This document shows positions 1 through 5,965 of a stretch of DNA of 11,001 nt, piece by piece. The DNA is from JBEVEP01 sp040512755 (GTDB lineage: Bacteria > Pseudomonadota > Alphaproteobacteria > Rhizobiales > Rhizobiaceae). The stretch is from positions 1 through 11,001 of the forward strand of contig JBEVEP010000220.1 in NCBI GenBank assembly GCA_040512755.1. The letters run 5' to 3'. The notes beneath the pieces are model-generated. The model worked only from the letters and a program-made list of their open reading frames with translations, made no database searches and was not told the DNA's origin. Every line of letters starts with the position of its first letter. Within the stretch, counting starts at the first letter, position 1. The translations under genes were made by a program, and so were the position numbers.

Positions 1-320
1 AGGGCGGCGGTGCCGGGCCGGTCGCGTGGCGGAAACGCGGCTGGAAATTTTCATCCGAGGCCCGGGCCCGCTTCGCGGCTCCCCCGCACCGGCAAAGGCC
101 ACCGCGGGGGCCCCGACGATCGGGCAAGACCACTGGCGGGGCGCTGGGAAGGCGCCATACATTTACTTTACGAGGTGCCGACCCAGCGCCCCGCTTCCCG
201 ACTGCTCCCGACAGGGAGAGTTCTTTGACAATGGCCAGACGCGAAAGCGGGCGTGGCAACGGCGAAGAATGTGCTCAATGCTCGCCTCACGGGCTCGCGC
301 AGCCAGCGGTGAGGGGGGTG
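1..320. other. GC-rich stretch without a convincing gene
   Basis: No open frame here has a recognisable product; those present overlap each other on both strands and run into the repeats that follow. The stretch contains a strong GC hairpin: CCCCCGC (81-87) pairs with GCGGGGG (104-110), with GGC/GCC pairing inside. A smaller GGCGC/GCGCC inverted repeat lies around 138-155. No U-run follows the main hairpin, so it is not a classical terminator. The sequence may be the edge of a structured-RNA or rRNA-type leader, but this is not established. Confidence 0.4.
220..232 (+). promoter_or_regulatory. boxA-like motif
   Basis: GTTCTTTGACAAT resembles the boxA antitermination motif found in rRNA leaders and spacers (E. 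coli GCTCTTTAACAAT). The next ~40 bases (AGACGCGAAAGCGGGCGTGG) loosely recall alphaproteobacterial rRNA leader sequence. No 16S, 23S or tRNA follows, so if real it would be a relic or an antiterminated short transcript. A chance match is quite possible. Confidence 0.25.
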
Positions 321-590
321 AGGAGTGGTCGCCGAAGGCGACGAAAAGCCAACGATTTGGCTTTTCGAACGACGAACGCCCGGAGCCATAGCGAAGGGCC
401 GGGTCTGGCAGGACAGGAGTGGTCGCCGAAGGGCGACGAGAAGCCAACGATTTGGCTTTTCGAACGACGAACGCCCGGAGCCATAGCGAAGGGCCGGGTC
501 CGGCAGGACAGGAGTGCTCGCCGAAGGTCGACGAGAAGCCAACGATTTGGCTTTTCGAACGACGAACGCCCGGAGCCATAGCGAAGGGCC
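321..590. repeat. Three tandem ~95-bp repeats with internal hairpin
   Basis: Three nearly identical units begin at 321, 415 and 510 (periods 94 and 95); the last is cut short at about 590. Each unit carries the palindrome AAGCCAACGATTTGGCTT. In copy 1 the arms are CGAAAAGCCAA (342-352) and TTGGCTTTTCG (357-367), an 11-bp perfect stem around loop CGAT. In copies 2 (437-462) and 3 (532-557) one A becomes G, which gives a G-U pair in a plus-strand RNA but a mismatch in a minus-strand RNA. Open frames through the repeats on both strands give repeated low-complexity peptides and are not credible proteins. I read this as a dispersed intergenic repeat family locally amplified in tandem. Confidence 0.85.
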
Positions 591-643
591 CCGGGGGCAT
601 CTGTTAATCTGGATTCACTGCCGTGGGCAGAGCAGGACTGGCA

Positions 644-668
644 GGAACCTATGCGGACAGGGAACGTT
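644..668 (+). promoter_or_regulatory. EcfG-type general stress promoter of csbD
   Basis: GGAAC at 644-648 and CGTT at 665-668 are separated by exactly 16 bp. This is the consensus of promoters read by the alphaproteobacterial general stress sigma factor EcfG. Transcription would begin near 675, leaving a short leader of about 35 nt before the csbD start at 709. Stress control also fits the family of the gene downstream. A second GGAAC at 661-665 has no CGTT at the right distance. Confidence 0.7.
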
Positions 669-708
669 GTCGAACCGGATCGGTCATCGATCACGAAAGG
701 AGACCATC

Positions 709-906
709 ATGAATTGGAACCAGATCGAAGGCAATTGGGAGCAGTTCAAAGGCAAGGTGCAGACCCAGTGGGGCAAACTCACCAGCGACGATCTCGACGT
801 TATCAAGGGCAACCGCAGGCAGCTCGCTGGCAGGATCCAGGAGCGTTATGGGAAGGCCGAGGAAGAGGCTGACCGGGAAATCGATATGTGGCTGTCGCGC
901 CACTAG
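709..906 (+). CDS. csbD: CsbD family stress-response protein
   Basis: This encodes a 65-residue, hydrophilic, probably helical protein with the hallmarks of the CsbD family: an N-terminal WNQIEGNWEQFKGK segment, then QWGKLTSDDL, a central IKGNRRQLAGRIQERYG segment, and an acidic C-terminal helix. CsbD proteins are small, abundant, stress-induced cytoplasmic proteins of unknown biochemical role, under sigma-B in Bacillus and frequently the general stress response in alphaproteobacteria. The ATG at 709 is chosen because AAAGGAGA (697-704) is a good ribosome binding site just upstream and the family starts there. An EcfG-like promoter lies at 644-668. The stop codon TAG (904-906) is also the start of the palindromic repeat that follows, so the last residues may have been altered by its insertion. 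It appears monocistronic. Confidence 0.93.
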   Translation: MNWNQIEGNWEQFKGKVQTQWGKLTSDDLDVIKGNRRQLAGRIQERYGKAEEEADREIDMWLSRH

Positions 907-1064
907 AGAGCAGTTCCAGGAAAAGTAGAAACCGGCTTTCCGTCCGGAATTGCGTTGAAGAGTTAGAGCGCAATTCCAGGAAAAGTGGACGCCGGTTTTC
1001 CGTCCGGAATTGCGTTGAAGAGATAGAGCGGTTCGGCGGTTCGATCAAACACCGGATCGCTCTA
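904..1064 (+). repeat. Palindromic repeat cluster, two 60-bp units plus end hairpin
   Basis: Positions 904-960 and 964-1020 match at 51 of 57 bases with a period of exactly 60. Unit 2 folds as GCAATTCC (969-976) with GGAATTGC (1006-1013) and an inner GGAAAA/TTTTCC pair. Each unit begins with TAGAG, and that word recurs at 1024, where a third part forms its own hairpin: 1024-1036 pairs with 1052-1064 over 13 bp, two of them G-U only in plus-strand RNA. This resembles palindromic intergenic elements widespread in Rhizobiales. A degenerate relative lies at 10611-10670. Confidence 0.85.
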
Positions 1065-1151
1065 ACGCATGGGCCGAAAATCTGAATAGGGCAACTAGTT
1101 CGCCCGCGCGTCCCCGGGAAACGTCAGGCGCTTCAGTAGTAGTAATCCAGT

Positions 1152-1206
1152 CTGCGCATTGTGCTTCCCGAATCGGTCCGGTTCGGAGAGCCGATGCGCA
1201 GTTTTT
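1152..1206 (+). terminator. Long hairpin with T tract, rho-independent terminator
   Basis: CTGCGCAT (1152-1159) pairs perfectly with ATGCGCAG (1194-1201), followed directly by TTTTT (1202-1206). The stem continues inward through GCT/AGC and CCGAA (1168-1172) with TTCGG (1182-1186). Some inner pairs are G-U and form only in plus-strand RNA, and only the plus strand has the T tract. It could end the csbD transcript, about 250 bp after the stop codon, or be the 3' end of an unannotated small RNA starting after the repeat cluster. The rest of 1065-1256 shows no gene. Confidence 0.65.
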
Positions 1207-1256
1207 GACAATTCATGGAACCGCTTTGTGCACAAGGCTTCGTCAGCCGGTGCCCT

Positions 1257-2264
1257 TCATGGTCCTGCCTGTTCCCAGTTGGCGATGCGTTGATAGATTA
1301 ACGCCGGGATCTCAATTCCATCGCGGGTTGACCGTTCTCGCACGCCGGGTTTGCCCATTCCAGGGATGTGAACGCCATAACCGGCCAGCCGCGACAGCTG
1401 TGCGCGCATGCGCTTCGCGAAGTCAGCTCCGAAAACCGCGGGATCGATCGCGAGTACGAAGAGCCCCGCTCCGGGACTCTCCGATCCCTTCGTGAAGGAA
1501 GGCGCGTCCAGCGACCAGTTCCCACCCGACAGCCCGGCAGAGAGAACCTCCACCATCAGCGCGATATTGGCGCCGCGGCTACCGCCAAAGGCAAGCAAAG
1601 CCCCTTTGACAGCCGCGCGCGCGTCGGTCGTGGGTCTGCCTTCGCTGTCCAGCGCCCACCCTGCCGGAATCGACTCACCCGCCTTCGCGGCCTTGCGGAT
1701 GTTGACGAAGGCGGTGGCACTCGATGACTGGTCGATCAGAAGCGGCGGGCCGTGTTCCTGGGGGGCGGCGAAGGCCAGCGGATTGGTGCAATAGACCGGC
1801 GTTGTCGATCCCGATCCCGCGATCAAAGCCGGCCCATTGGTCGCCGCAAGCGACACGAAACCGCGCTCTGCCAGGCGTCCGGCGAAATAGCCGAGGGCGC
1901 CGCATGTGAATGAATTTCTCTGGCTGAAGATCGCAACGCCGCAAGCGCGCGCTGCCGAGATAAGTTCGTCGAACGCAATATCGAAACCCGGATGGGCCGC
2001 ACCGCCTCTGGCGTCGGAAAGAACGATCGCAGGTGCGGGCCGGGTGATCTCGGGTAGCGCTTTTCCGTCGATGCGGCCTGCCGCCAGAGCTTCAAGATAG
2101 TCGATGAAATGCGCGAGCCCGACGGAGGCGAGCCCTTCCGCTTCAGCAGCCACGACCGACTTTGCCAGTGCAGCGGCAGTTTCTGGTCGCGCTCCTGCTC
2201 TGCTCGCGGCCTTTTCGCAAAGGACTGTCGCTTCTGGGAGCGTCAGGGTCACAGTGTCCGGCAT
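1257..2264 (-). CDS. Ldh_2 family NAD(P)H-dependent oxidoreductase
   Basis: The 335-residue product belongs to the malate/L-lactate dehydrogenase-like (Ldh_2) superfamily. Members include YiaK (2,3-diketo-L-gulonate reductase) and delta1-piperideine/pyrroline-2-carboxylate reductases (DpkA/LhpD), which reduce 2-oxo or cyclic 2-imino acids in the cytoplasm. Visible family features are the N-terminal helical region with SVGLAHFIDYL (47-57), GGAAHPGFDIAFD (87-99), SLAATNGPA (138-146), the NPLAFAAP block (161-168), GWALDSEGRPTTD (202-214) and GARGxNIAL-like SRGANIALMVEVL (229-241). The usual SHG motif near residue 48 reads SVG here, so the catalytic histidine of the family appears absent from its normal place. 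GAGGGAG lies just before the ATG. It is the last gene of the transporter operon, 61 bp after the second permease, suggesting it processes the imported compound or a metabolite of it. The substrate cannot be assigned from sequence. Confidence 0.85.
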   Translation of the reverse strand: MPDTVTLTLPEATVLCEKAASRAGARPETAAALAKSVVAAEAEGLASVGLAHFIDYLEALAAGRIDGKALPEITRPAPAIVLSDARGGAAHPGFDIAFDELISAARACGVAIFSQRNSFTCGALGYFAGRLAERGFVSLAATNGPALIAGSGSTTPVYCTNPLAFAAPQEHGPPLLIDQSSSATAFVNIRKAAKAGESIPAGWALDSEGRPTTDARAAVKGALLAFGGSRGANIALMVEVLSAGLSGGNWSLDAPSFTKGSESPGAGLFVLAIDPAVFGADFAKRMRAQLSRLAGYGVHIPGMGKPGVRERSTRDGIEIPALIYQRIANWEQAGP

Positions 2265-2300
2265 GACTCCCTCATCCGTCCTCGTGCGTCGTGGCTCGAC

Positions 2301-2318
2301 ACCACAAACTTCTGTGGT
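2301..2318 (-). other. Small intercistronic hairpin
   Basis: ACCACA (2301-2306) and TGTGGT (2313-2318) form a 6-bp stem in the 61-bp gap between the second permease and the Ldh_2 gene. There is no T tract, so it is unlikely to stop transcription. A chance inverted repeat is possible. Confidence 0.3.
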
Positions 2319-2325
2319 TGCGTCC

Positions 2326-3129
2326 CTAACCCAGCCGCGAAGGAATCCGCGCTTCGAGCCGGCGGAAGAGCAAGACCAGGATACCCGTGATGATAAGGTA
2401 GATCAGCGCCAGCAACAGCAACGGCTCGTAGACGATAAACGTCTCCTGCCGCACGCGCGAGGCGACGGCATAGAGGTCGATTACGGTAATGGTCGCCACG
2501 AGCGGGGTCGATTTCAGCTGCAATACGGTTTCGCCTGTCAGCGTGGGAAGCGCGCGGTGGATCGCCTGCGGCAGCCAGACGCGCCGGAAAATCTTCCAGC
2601 GGCTCATGCCGAAGGCGCGCCCGGCCTCAAGCTGGCCGCGCGGCACGCCGGCAAAGGCGCCGCGCAACACCTCGCCTTCATAGCCGGCAAAAGAAAGCGT
2701 CAGCGCCAGCACAGCATAGGGCCATGCCTGCCGCAGGTAGGGCCAGAGTTCCGATCCCCGGATCCATGGATACTGTGGGAAAAGCGAACCGAGCCCGTAG
2801 TAGAGCAGCCACAATTGCAGGAGCAGGGGCGTGCCCCGGACCACTGTGCAGAACGCGTGTGCGGGCCAGGCGAGCCAGCGCGGACCTGCCGCCTGCGCCA
2901 GACCAAGCGGTATGGCCAGCAGGAATCCGAGAAAGGTTGTGACGAACAGGAGCCAGATCGTGCGCCAAAGCCCGGCGAGCGCCAGCGCGTAGTAATTCGG
3001 CAGCCAGTCCCAGCGCATGAACATGGCCGCGGCCGCCACCAGCCCAACGGCAATGGCAATCAGAATGATGCGATGCGGCTGAAGCCAGCCAAGCAACCGG
3101 GTCTTGAAATGGAGCGGCGGGGTTTGCAT
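2326..3129 (-). CDS. Polar amino acid ABC transporter permease (HisM/OccM type)
   Basis: This is one of the two inner-membrane permeases of a polar/basic amino acid or opine ABC importer, 267 residues long. Hydrophobic segments are seen near residues 20-38, 50-82, 96-116, 137-149 and 233-255. The cytoplasmic EAA loop that docks on the ATPase is clear: EAGRAFGMSRWKIFRRVWLP at 168-187. The ATG at 3129 is preferred because GGAG lies 8-9 nt upstream, and an in-frame start further upstream (3171) would overlap the preceding gene by 40 bp. It begins 2 bp after the stop of the preceding permease, which indicates translational coupling and a heterodimeric pore. Family members move histidine, arginine, ornithine, octopine or nopaline; the exact ligand is not readable from the sequence. 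Confidence 0.93.
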   Translation of the reverse strand: MQTPPLHFKTRLLGWLQPHRIILIAIAVGLVAAAAMFMRWDWLPNYYALALAGLWRTIWLLFVTTFLGFLLAIPLGLAQAAGPRWLAWPAHAFCTVVRGTPLLLQLWLLYYGLGSLFPQYPWIRGSELWPYLRQAWPYAVLALTLSFAGYEGEVLRGAFAGVPRGQLEAGRAFGMSRWKIFRRVWLPQAIHRALPTLTGETVLQLKSTPLVATITVIDLYAVASRVRQETFIVYEPLLLLALIYLIITGILVLLFRRLEARIPSRLG

Positions 3130-3131
3130 CG

Positions 3132-3881
3132 TCACCGCTCCACGACGCGCGGCATGCCGCGCCGCGCCCAACGTTCGATCCGCCCGATGATCACAGTGGA
3201 GAACAGGGTCAGCAGCAGGTAGAGCGCGCCGGCCGCCATGAAGAATGTGAAATATGCCTTCGTCGCGCCGGCTGCCTGCCGGGTTTCGAGGGTCAGTTCA
3301 TTGAACCCCACCACGGCTAGCAAGGCGGTATCCTTGGTCGCAATCAGCCAAAGATTGGCGAGACCCGGAATGGCAAAGGGCAGCATCGCCGGCAGTGTGA
3401 TCCGCCGCATCAGCAGTCCGGGCGACATGCCATAAGCGCGCGCGGCCTCGATCTGGCCCTGAGGTATGGCAAGAATAGCGCCGCGCAAGACCTCGGTCGC
3501 ATAGGCGCCCTGGACGATGCCCAGCACAAATACGCCGGCCGCCAGTCCGCTAATGTCAATCGGGCCGAAGCCACCAATGGCGAGCACGCGGTTCACCAGA
3601 TCGGTGCCAGCGTAATAAAGGAGCAGGATCAGTACCAGCTCCGGTACCGCCCGCACAACAGTCGTATAGACTTCGAGCAGATCGCGCGTGATTGGCCCGC
3701 CGTAGAGCTTGCCGTAAGCGCCCGCCGTTCCGATGCCAAGGCCCAGTCCGAAAGCGCCGAGCGCGATTTCGACAGAATGCAGCAGGCCACGGAGCAGGTT
3801 GCCGCCCCATCCCGGCGGGGTGGGCGATAAAAGTTCGAAAATTCCGGATTGAGCCAGAGGCCAGAGGAGAGGATCAGTCAG
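3132..3881 (-). CDS. Polar amino acid ABC transporter permease (HisQ/OccQ type), non-canonical start
   Basis: This is the partner permease of the importer. Homology-like sequence extends well upstream of the first canonical start, the GTG at 3656. Starting there would delete about 75 residues including the first membrane helix (around 36-56, SVEIALGAFGLGLGIG). Reading back to the in-frame stop at 3921-3923 gives no ATG, GTG or TTG. The natural family start is best placed at CTG 3881-3879, giving LTDPLLWPLAQ and 249 residues, a normal length. The EAA loop is present at 145-164 (EAARAYGMSPGLLMRRITLP). Either CTG is used as start, or an ATG was lost and expression is poor, or there is a base error. 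The gene sits 163 bp after the binding-protein gene with a strong hairpin between, and 2 bp before the second permease. Confidence 0.85.
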   Translation of the reverse strand: MTDPLLWPLAQSGIFELLSPTPPGWGGNLLRGLLHSVEIALGAFGLGLGIGTAGAYGKLYGGPITRDLLEVYTTVVRAVPELVLILLLYYAGTDLVNRVLAIGGFGPIDISGLAAGVFVLGIVQGAYATEVLRGAILAIPQGQIEAARAYGMSPGLLMRRITLPAMLPFAIPGLANLWLIATKDTALLAVVGFNELTLETRQAAGATKAYFTFFMAAGALYLLLTLFSTVIIGRIERWARRGMPRVVER

Positions 3882-3972
3882 GGCCGCCCCCGCCGATGGA
3901 AATGGACATAGTCCCGGGATTTATCTGCTTGCCGCAACCTTCCGGCCAAAACCGAAAGGCGCGGCCGGCAAC

Positions 3973-3999
3973 GGTCCCACCCCTGAGAGGGGCGGAACC
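3973..3999 (-). other. Strong intercistronic hairpin between binding protein and permease genes
   Basis: In the minus-strand transcript 12 consecutive pairs form (3973-3984 with 3988-3999) around the 3-nt loop 3985-3987. Two pairs are G-U and would be mismatches in a plus-strand RNA, supporting function in the operon's own transcript. No T tract follows, so this looks like an mRNA-stabilising or partial-attenuation structure. Such structures often follow binding-protein genes and keep their level above that of the membrane components. Confidence 0.7.
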
Positions 4000-4044
4000 A
4001 GATTGGGGATGGCTTTTCTGCACCGGTTTGCCCCCAGTGCGGGC

Positions 4045-4827
4045 TCAGCTGCCGTAGATGTCGAACTTGAAATACTTCTTCGCCATCTCGTCATATTTGC
4101 CGCTGTCGCGGAGCGACTTGATCGCGGCGTTGATCTTGCCCTTGAGTTCGGTGTCCTCCTTGCGGAGGCCCACGCCGATGCCCGGCCCCAGAATCTCCAG
4201 ATCCTCAGCCACGGTTCCCTTCAGGTCGCAGCAGGCGCTCCCCTGCTCCGAGGAGAGGAAGGCGTCCAGGGCAAGCGAGTCCGCCTGCGTCGCATCGATG
4301 CGTCCGGCCGCCAAGTCCTGGTTCGCCTCATCCTGCGTCTGGTAGGTCTTGAGCTCGGCCAGCGAGTCCCCGAAATGCTTCTTGGCATAGGTTTCGTGGA
4401 CAGTCGAAGCCTGCACGCCGAGGATCTTGCCTTTCAATCCCTCCGCAGTGGGGGCCATCTCGACGCCCTTGGTGCCGACGATCCCGGTCGGCGTGTTATA
4501 GTACTTGTCCGAGAAATCGATCGTCTTCTTCCGCTCCTCGGTGATCGACATCGAGTTCATGATCATGTCGATCTTCTTGCTGGTCAGCGCCGGAATGATG
4601 CCGTCCCATGCGACAGGCGTCACGACACATTCGAGCTTGGCTTCCGCGCAGACGGCTTCGATCATGTCGATTTCCCAGCCGACCCACTTGCCGGAGGCAT
4701 CGGGTGAGGTGAACGGCGGATACGGCTCGGCGCCGATGCCGACCTTCAGCGCTTCAGCGCTGGCCATGCTCATCCCCGACAGCGCGAACATGACTGCCGC
4801 CACTGCGGTCCTTACAAGTCCTTTCAT
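4045..4827 (-). CDS. Periplasmic amino acid/opine-binding protein (SBP family 3)
   Basis: This is the solute receptor of the importer, 260 residues, exported to the periplasm. Residues 1-24 form a Sec signal peptide with a positive start (MKGLVR), a hydrophobic core and an ASA-E cleavage site. The mature protein shows the family-3 pattern: EALKVGIGAEPYPPF (25-39), GWEIDMIEAVC (50-60), WDGIIPALTSKKIDMIMNSM (74-93), then SITEERKKTIDFSDKYY (94-110), whose Arg99 corresponds to the residue that grips the ligand carboxylate. The C-terminal GVGLRKEDTELK segment recalls octopine/nopaline and arginine/ornithine binding proteins. GGGAG lies 7 nt before the ATG. The gene is 36 bp downstream of the ATPase gene and is followed by a stable hairpin. 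Basic amino acid or opine specificity is inferred from family resemblance and the guanidino-related neighbours. Confidence 0.93.
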   Translation of the reverse strand: MKGLVRTAVAAVMFALSGMSMASAEALKVGIGAEPYPPFTSPDASGKWVGWEIDMIEAVCAEAKLECVVTPVAWDGIIPALTSKKIDMIMNSMSITEERKKTIDFSDKYYNTPTGIVGTKGVEMAPTAEGLKGKILGVQASTVHETYAKKHFGDSLAELKTYQTQDEANQDLAAGRIDATQADSLALDAFLSSEQGSACCDLKGTVAEDLEILGPGIGVGLRKEDTELKGKINAAIKSLRDSGKYDEMAKKYFKFDIYGS

Positions 4828-4863
4828 TTCAACACTCCCTTTTGTGTTCCCGTATCATTGCCG

Positions 4864-5670
4864 TCAGCTTACGCTGCGGATGAACTGTTTGAGCCGCTCC
4901 GATTTCGGTGCGCCGAAAACCTGATCCGGCGGGCCTTCCTCCTCGACGCGCCCGTTGTAGAGATAAACGACATGGCTCGCCACTTCGCGGGCGAATTTCA
5001 TCTCATGCGTGACCAGGATCATCGTGCGCCCTTCGCGCGCCAGGTCGCCAATCACTTTCAGAACCTCGCCGACCAGTTCCGGATCGAGCGCGGAGGTTGG
5101 CTCGTCGAACAGCATCACGCGGGGCTGGATTGCGAGAGCGCGCGCAATCGCAGCGCGCTGCTGCTGGCCGCCGGAGAGAAACGCCGGATAAACGTCACGC
5201 TTTTCCGCGAGGCCCACCCGGGCGAGCAAGGTTTCAGCCGTCGCGATCGCCTCGCTTCGCGCAACGCCCAGGACATGCACCGGCACCTCGATGACGTTCT
5301 CGATCAGCGTCATGTGGCTCCACAGGTTGAAGCTCTGGAACACCATGCCGAGACGTGAGCGGATGCGCTCGATCTGACGCCGGTCGGCCGGAACGGTGTT
5401 GCCGTGGCCGTCGCTTTTCAGCCGGATCTCCTCGCCATTGACACGAATGATCCCGCTTGTCGGGTTCTCGAGGCAGTTGATGCAGCGCAGGAAGGTCGAC
5501 TTGCCGGAGCCGCTTCCGCCGATGATGGCGACGACATCGCCGTCGCGCGCCGACAAAGACACGCCCTTCAACACATGCAGCTGACCGAATTTTTTGTGCA
5601 GGTTCTCGACGTGAATGGCTTCTGCGGCGTCATCCGCCGTCCGGGCCGGGTCTGCCGCCTTGACCGACAT
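4864..5670 (-). CDS. Polar amino acid ABC transporter ATP-binding protein (HisP/OccP type)
   Basis: The 268-residue ATPase energises the importer on the cytoplasmic face. All motifs are intact: Walker A GGSGSGKST (51-59), Q-loop Gln112 in VFQSFNLW, signature LSGGQQQR (165-172), Walker B VMLFDEP (185-191), D-loop SALD (193-196) and H-loop His222 in VTHEM. The ~18-residue N-terminal extension before the beta strand (AIHVENLHKKFG) is slightly long but common. Only a weak ribosome binding site (GAAGATA) precedes the ATG at 5670. It is the first gene of the minus-strand operon and faces the guanidino hydrolase gene across a shared regulatory region containing two palindromes. Confidence 0.95.
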   Translation of the reverse strand: MSVKAADPARTADDAAEAIHVENLHKKFGQLHVLKGVSLSARDGDVVAIIGGSGSGKSTFLRCINCLENPTSGIIRVNGEEIRLKSDGHGNTVPADRRQIERIRSRLGMVFQSFNLWSHMTLIENVIEVPVHVLGVARSEAIATAETLLARVGLAEKRDVYPAFLSGGQQQRAAIARALAIQPRVMLFDEPTSALDPELVGEVLKVIGDLAREGRTMILVTHEMKFAREVASHVVYLYNGRVEEEGPPDQVFGAPKSERLKQFIRSVS

Positions 5671-5754
5671 TATCTTCGACGGCCACGCAGCCGCGCGGTC
5701 CCTGCGTTCGATCTCGATCGATTGGTCATCGCCCCGGTCTGGCCTCCCTGCGCC

Positions 5755-5772
5755 ATTGCGGTTGACCGCAAT
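5755..5772. promoter_or_regulatory. 18-bp palindromic operator candidate
   Basis: ATTGCGGTTGACCGCAAT has two perfect 8-bp arms around a central TG. This size and symmetry suit a dimeric repressor such as the TetR protein encoded at 6808-7530. It lies about 85 bp upstream of the ATPase start, in a position to control the transporter operon. It is also about 125 bp upstream of the plus-strand promoter. The link to this TetR is inference. Confidence 0.6.
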
Positions 5773-5892
5773 AGCGTTGTCTTTTTGTTCTGCGCCGTCC
5801 CTTGCATGGCGGCGTTTCGCTCTCAGGATGGACCCGTCAGCTTGGCTTCGTCAACAGGGACAACCTGAAGCTTCTTTTGAAGGGCAATAGGG

Positions 5893-5923
5893 CACTTGCC
5901 GCGTTGTTATGCAAGTGTATAAA
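5893..5923 (+). promoter_or_regulatory. Promoter with overlapping inverted repeat for the hydrolase unit
   Basis: A -35-like TTGCCG (5896-5901) and a -10-like TATAAA (5918-5923) are 16 bp apart. The inverted repeat CACTTGC (5893-5899) / GCAAGTG (5911-5917) spans the -35 box and spacer, an ideal place for repressor binding. Transcription would begin near 5930, downstream of the ATG at 5909, so that ATG cannot be the start for this transcript. Confidence 0.5.
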
Positions 5924-5965
5924 TACCGAACTGCTTTCAGCCAACCTTTGTCGGGACGGACCAAC

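Larger units (their letters stand above)
5671..5965. promoter_or_regulatory. Divergent promoter region
   Basis: This 295-bp gap separates the transporter operon (minus) from the hydrolase-TetR-decarboxylase unit (plus). It holds an 18-bp palindrome at 5755-5772, a second inverted repeat at 5893-5917, and a sigma-70-like promoter for the plus unit (5896-5923). I could not place a convincing promoter for the minus operon. No gene is seen inside. Confidence 0.7.

Noticed and set aside
220..300. An rRNA operon or tRNA following the boxA-like motif
   Set aside because: No 16S, 23S, 5S or tRNA sequence follows, and no tRNA-like GGTTCGAATCC arm with a matching acceptor stem was seen anywhere in the window.
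10..694. Several open frames of 60-145 codons on both strands before csbD
   Set aside because: They mostly translate the tandem repeats, giving repeated peptides in several frames at once, and lack ribosome sites and family features.
2104..3222. A 372-codon plus-strand open frame
   Set aside because: It lies opposite the Ldh_2 and permease genes, is rich in Gln, Arg and Pro as expected of antisense frames in high-GC DNA, and shows no domain.
3132..3656. GTG 3656 as start of the first permease
   Set aside because: It would remove about 75 residues including the first membrane helix, while the coding frame clearly continues upstream.
4003..4707. A 234-codon plus-strand open frame
   Set aside because: It is antisense to the binding-protein gene, which has a signal peptide and clear family motifs.
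5909..5965. ATG 5909 as start of the guanidino hydrolase
   Set aside because: No ribosome site, it falls within the predicted promoter and inverted repeat, and adds 19 residues unlike the family.
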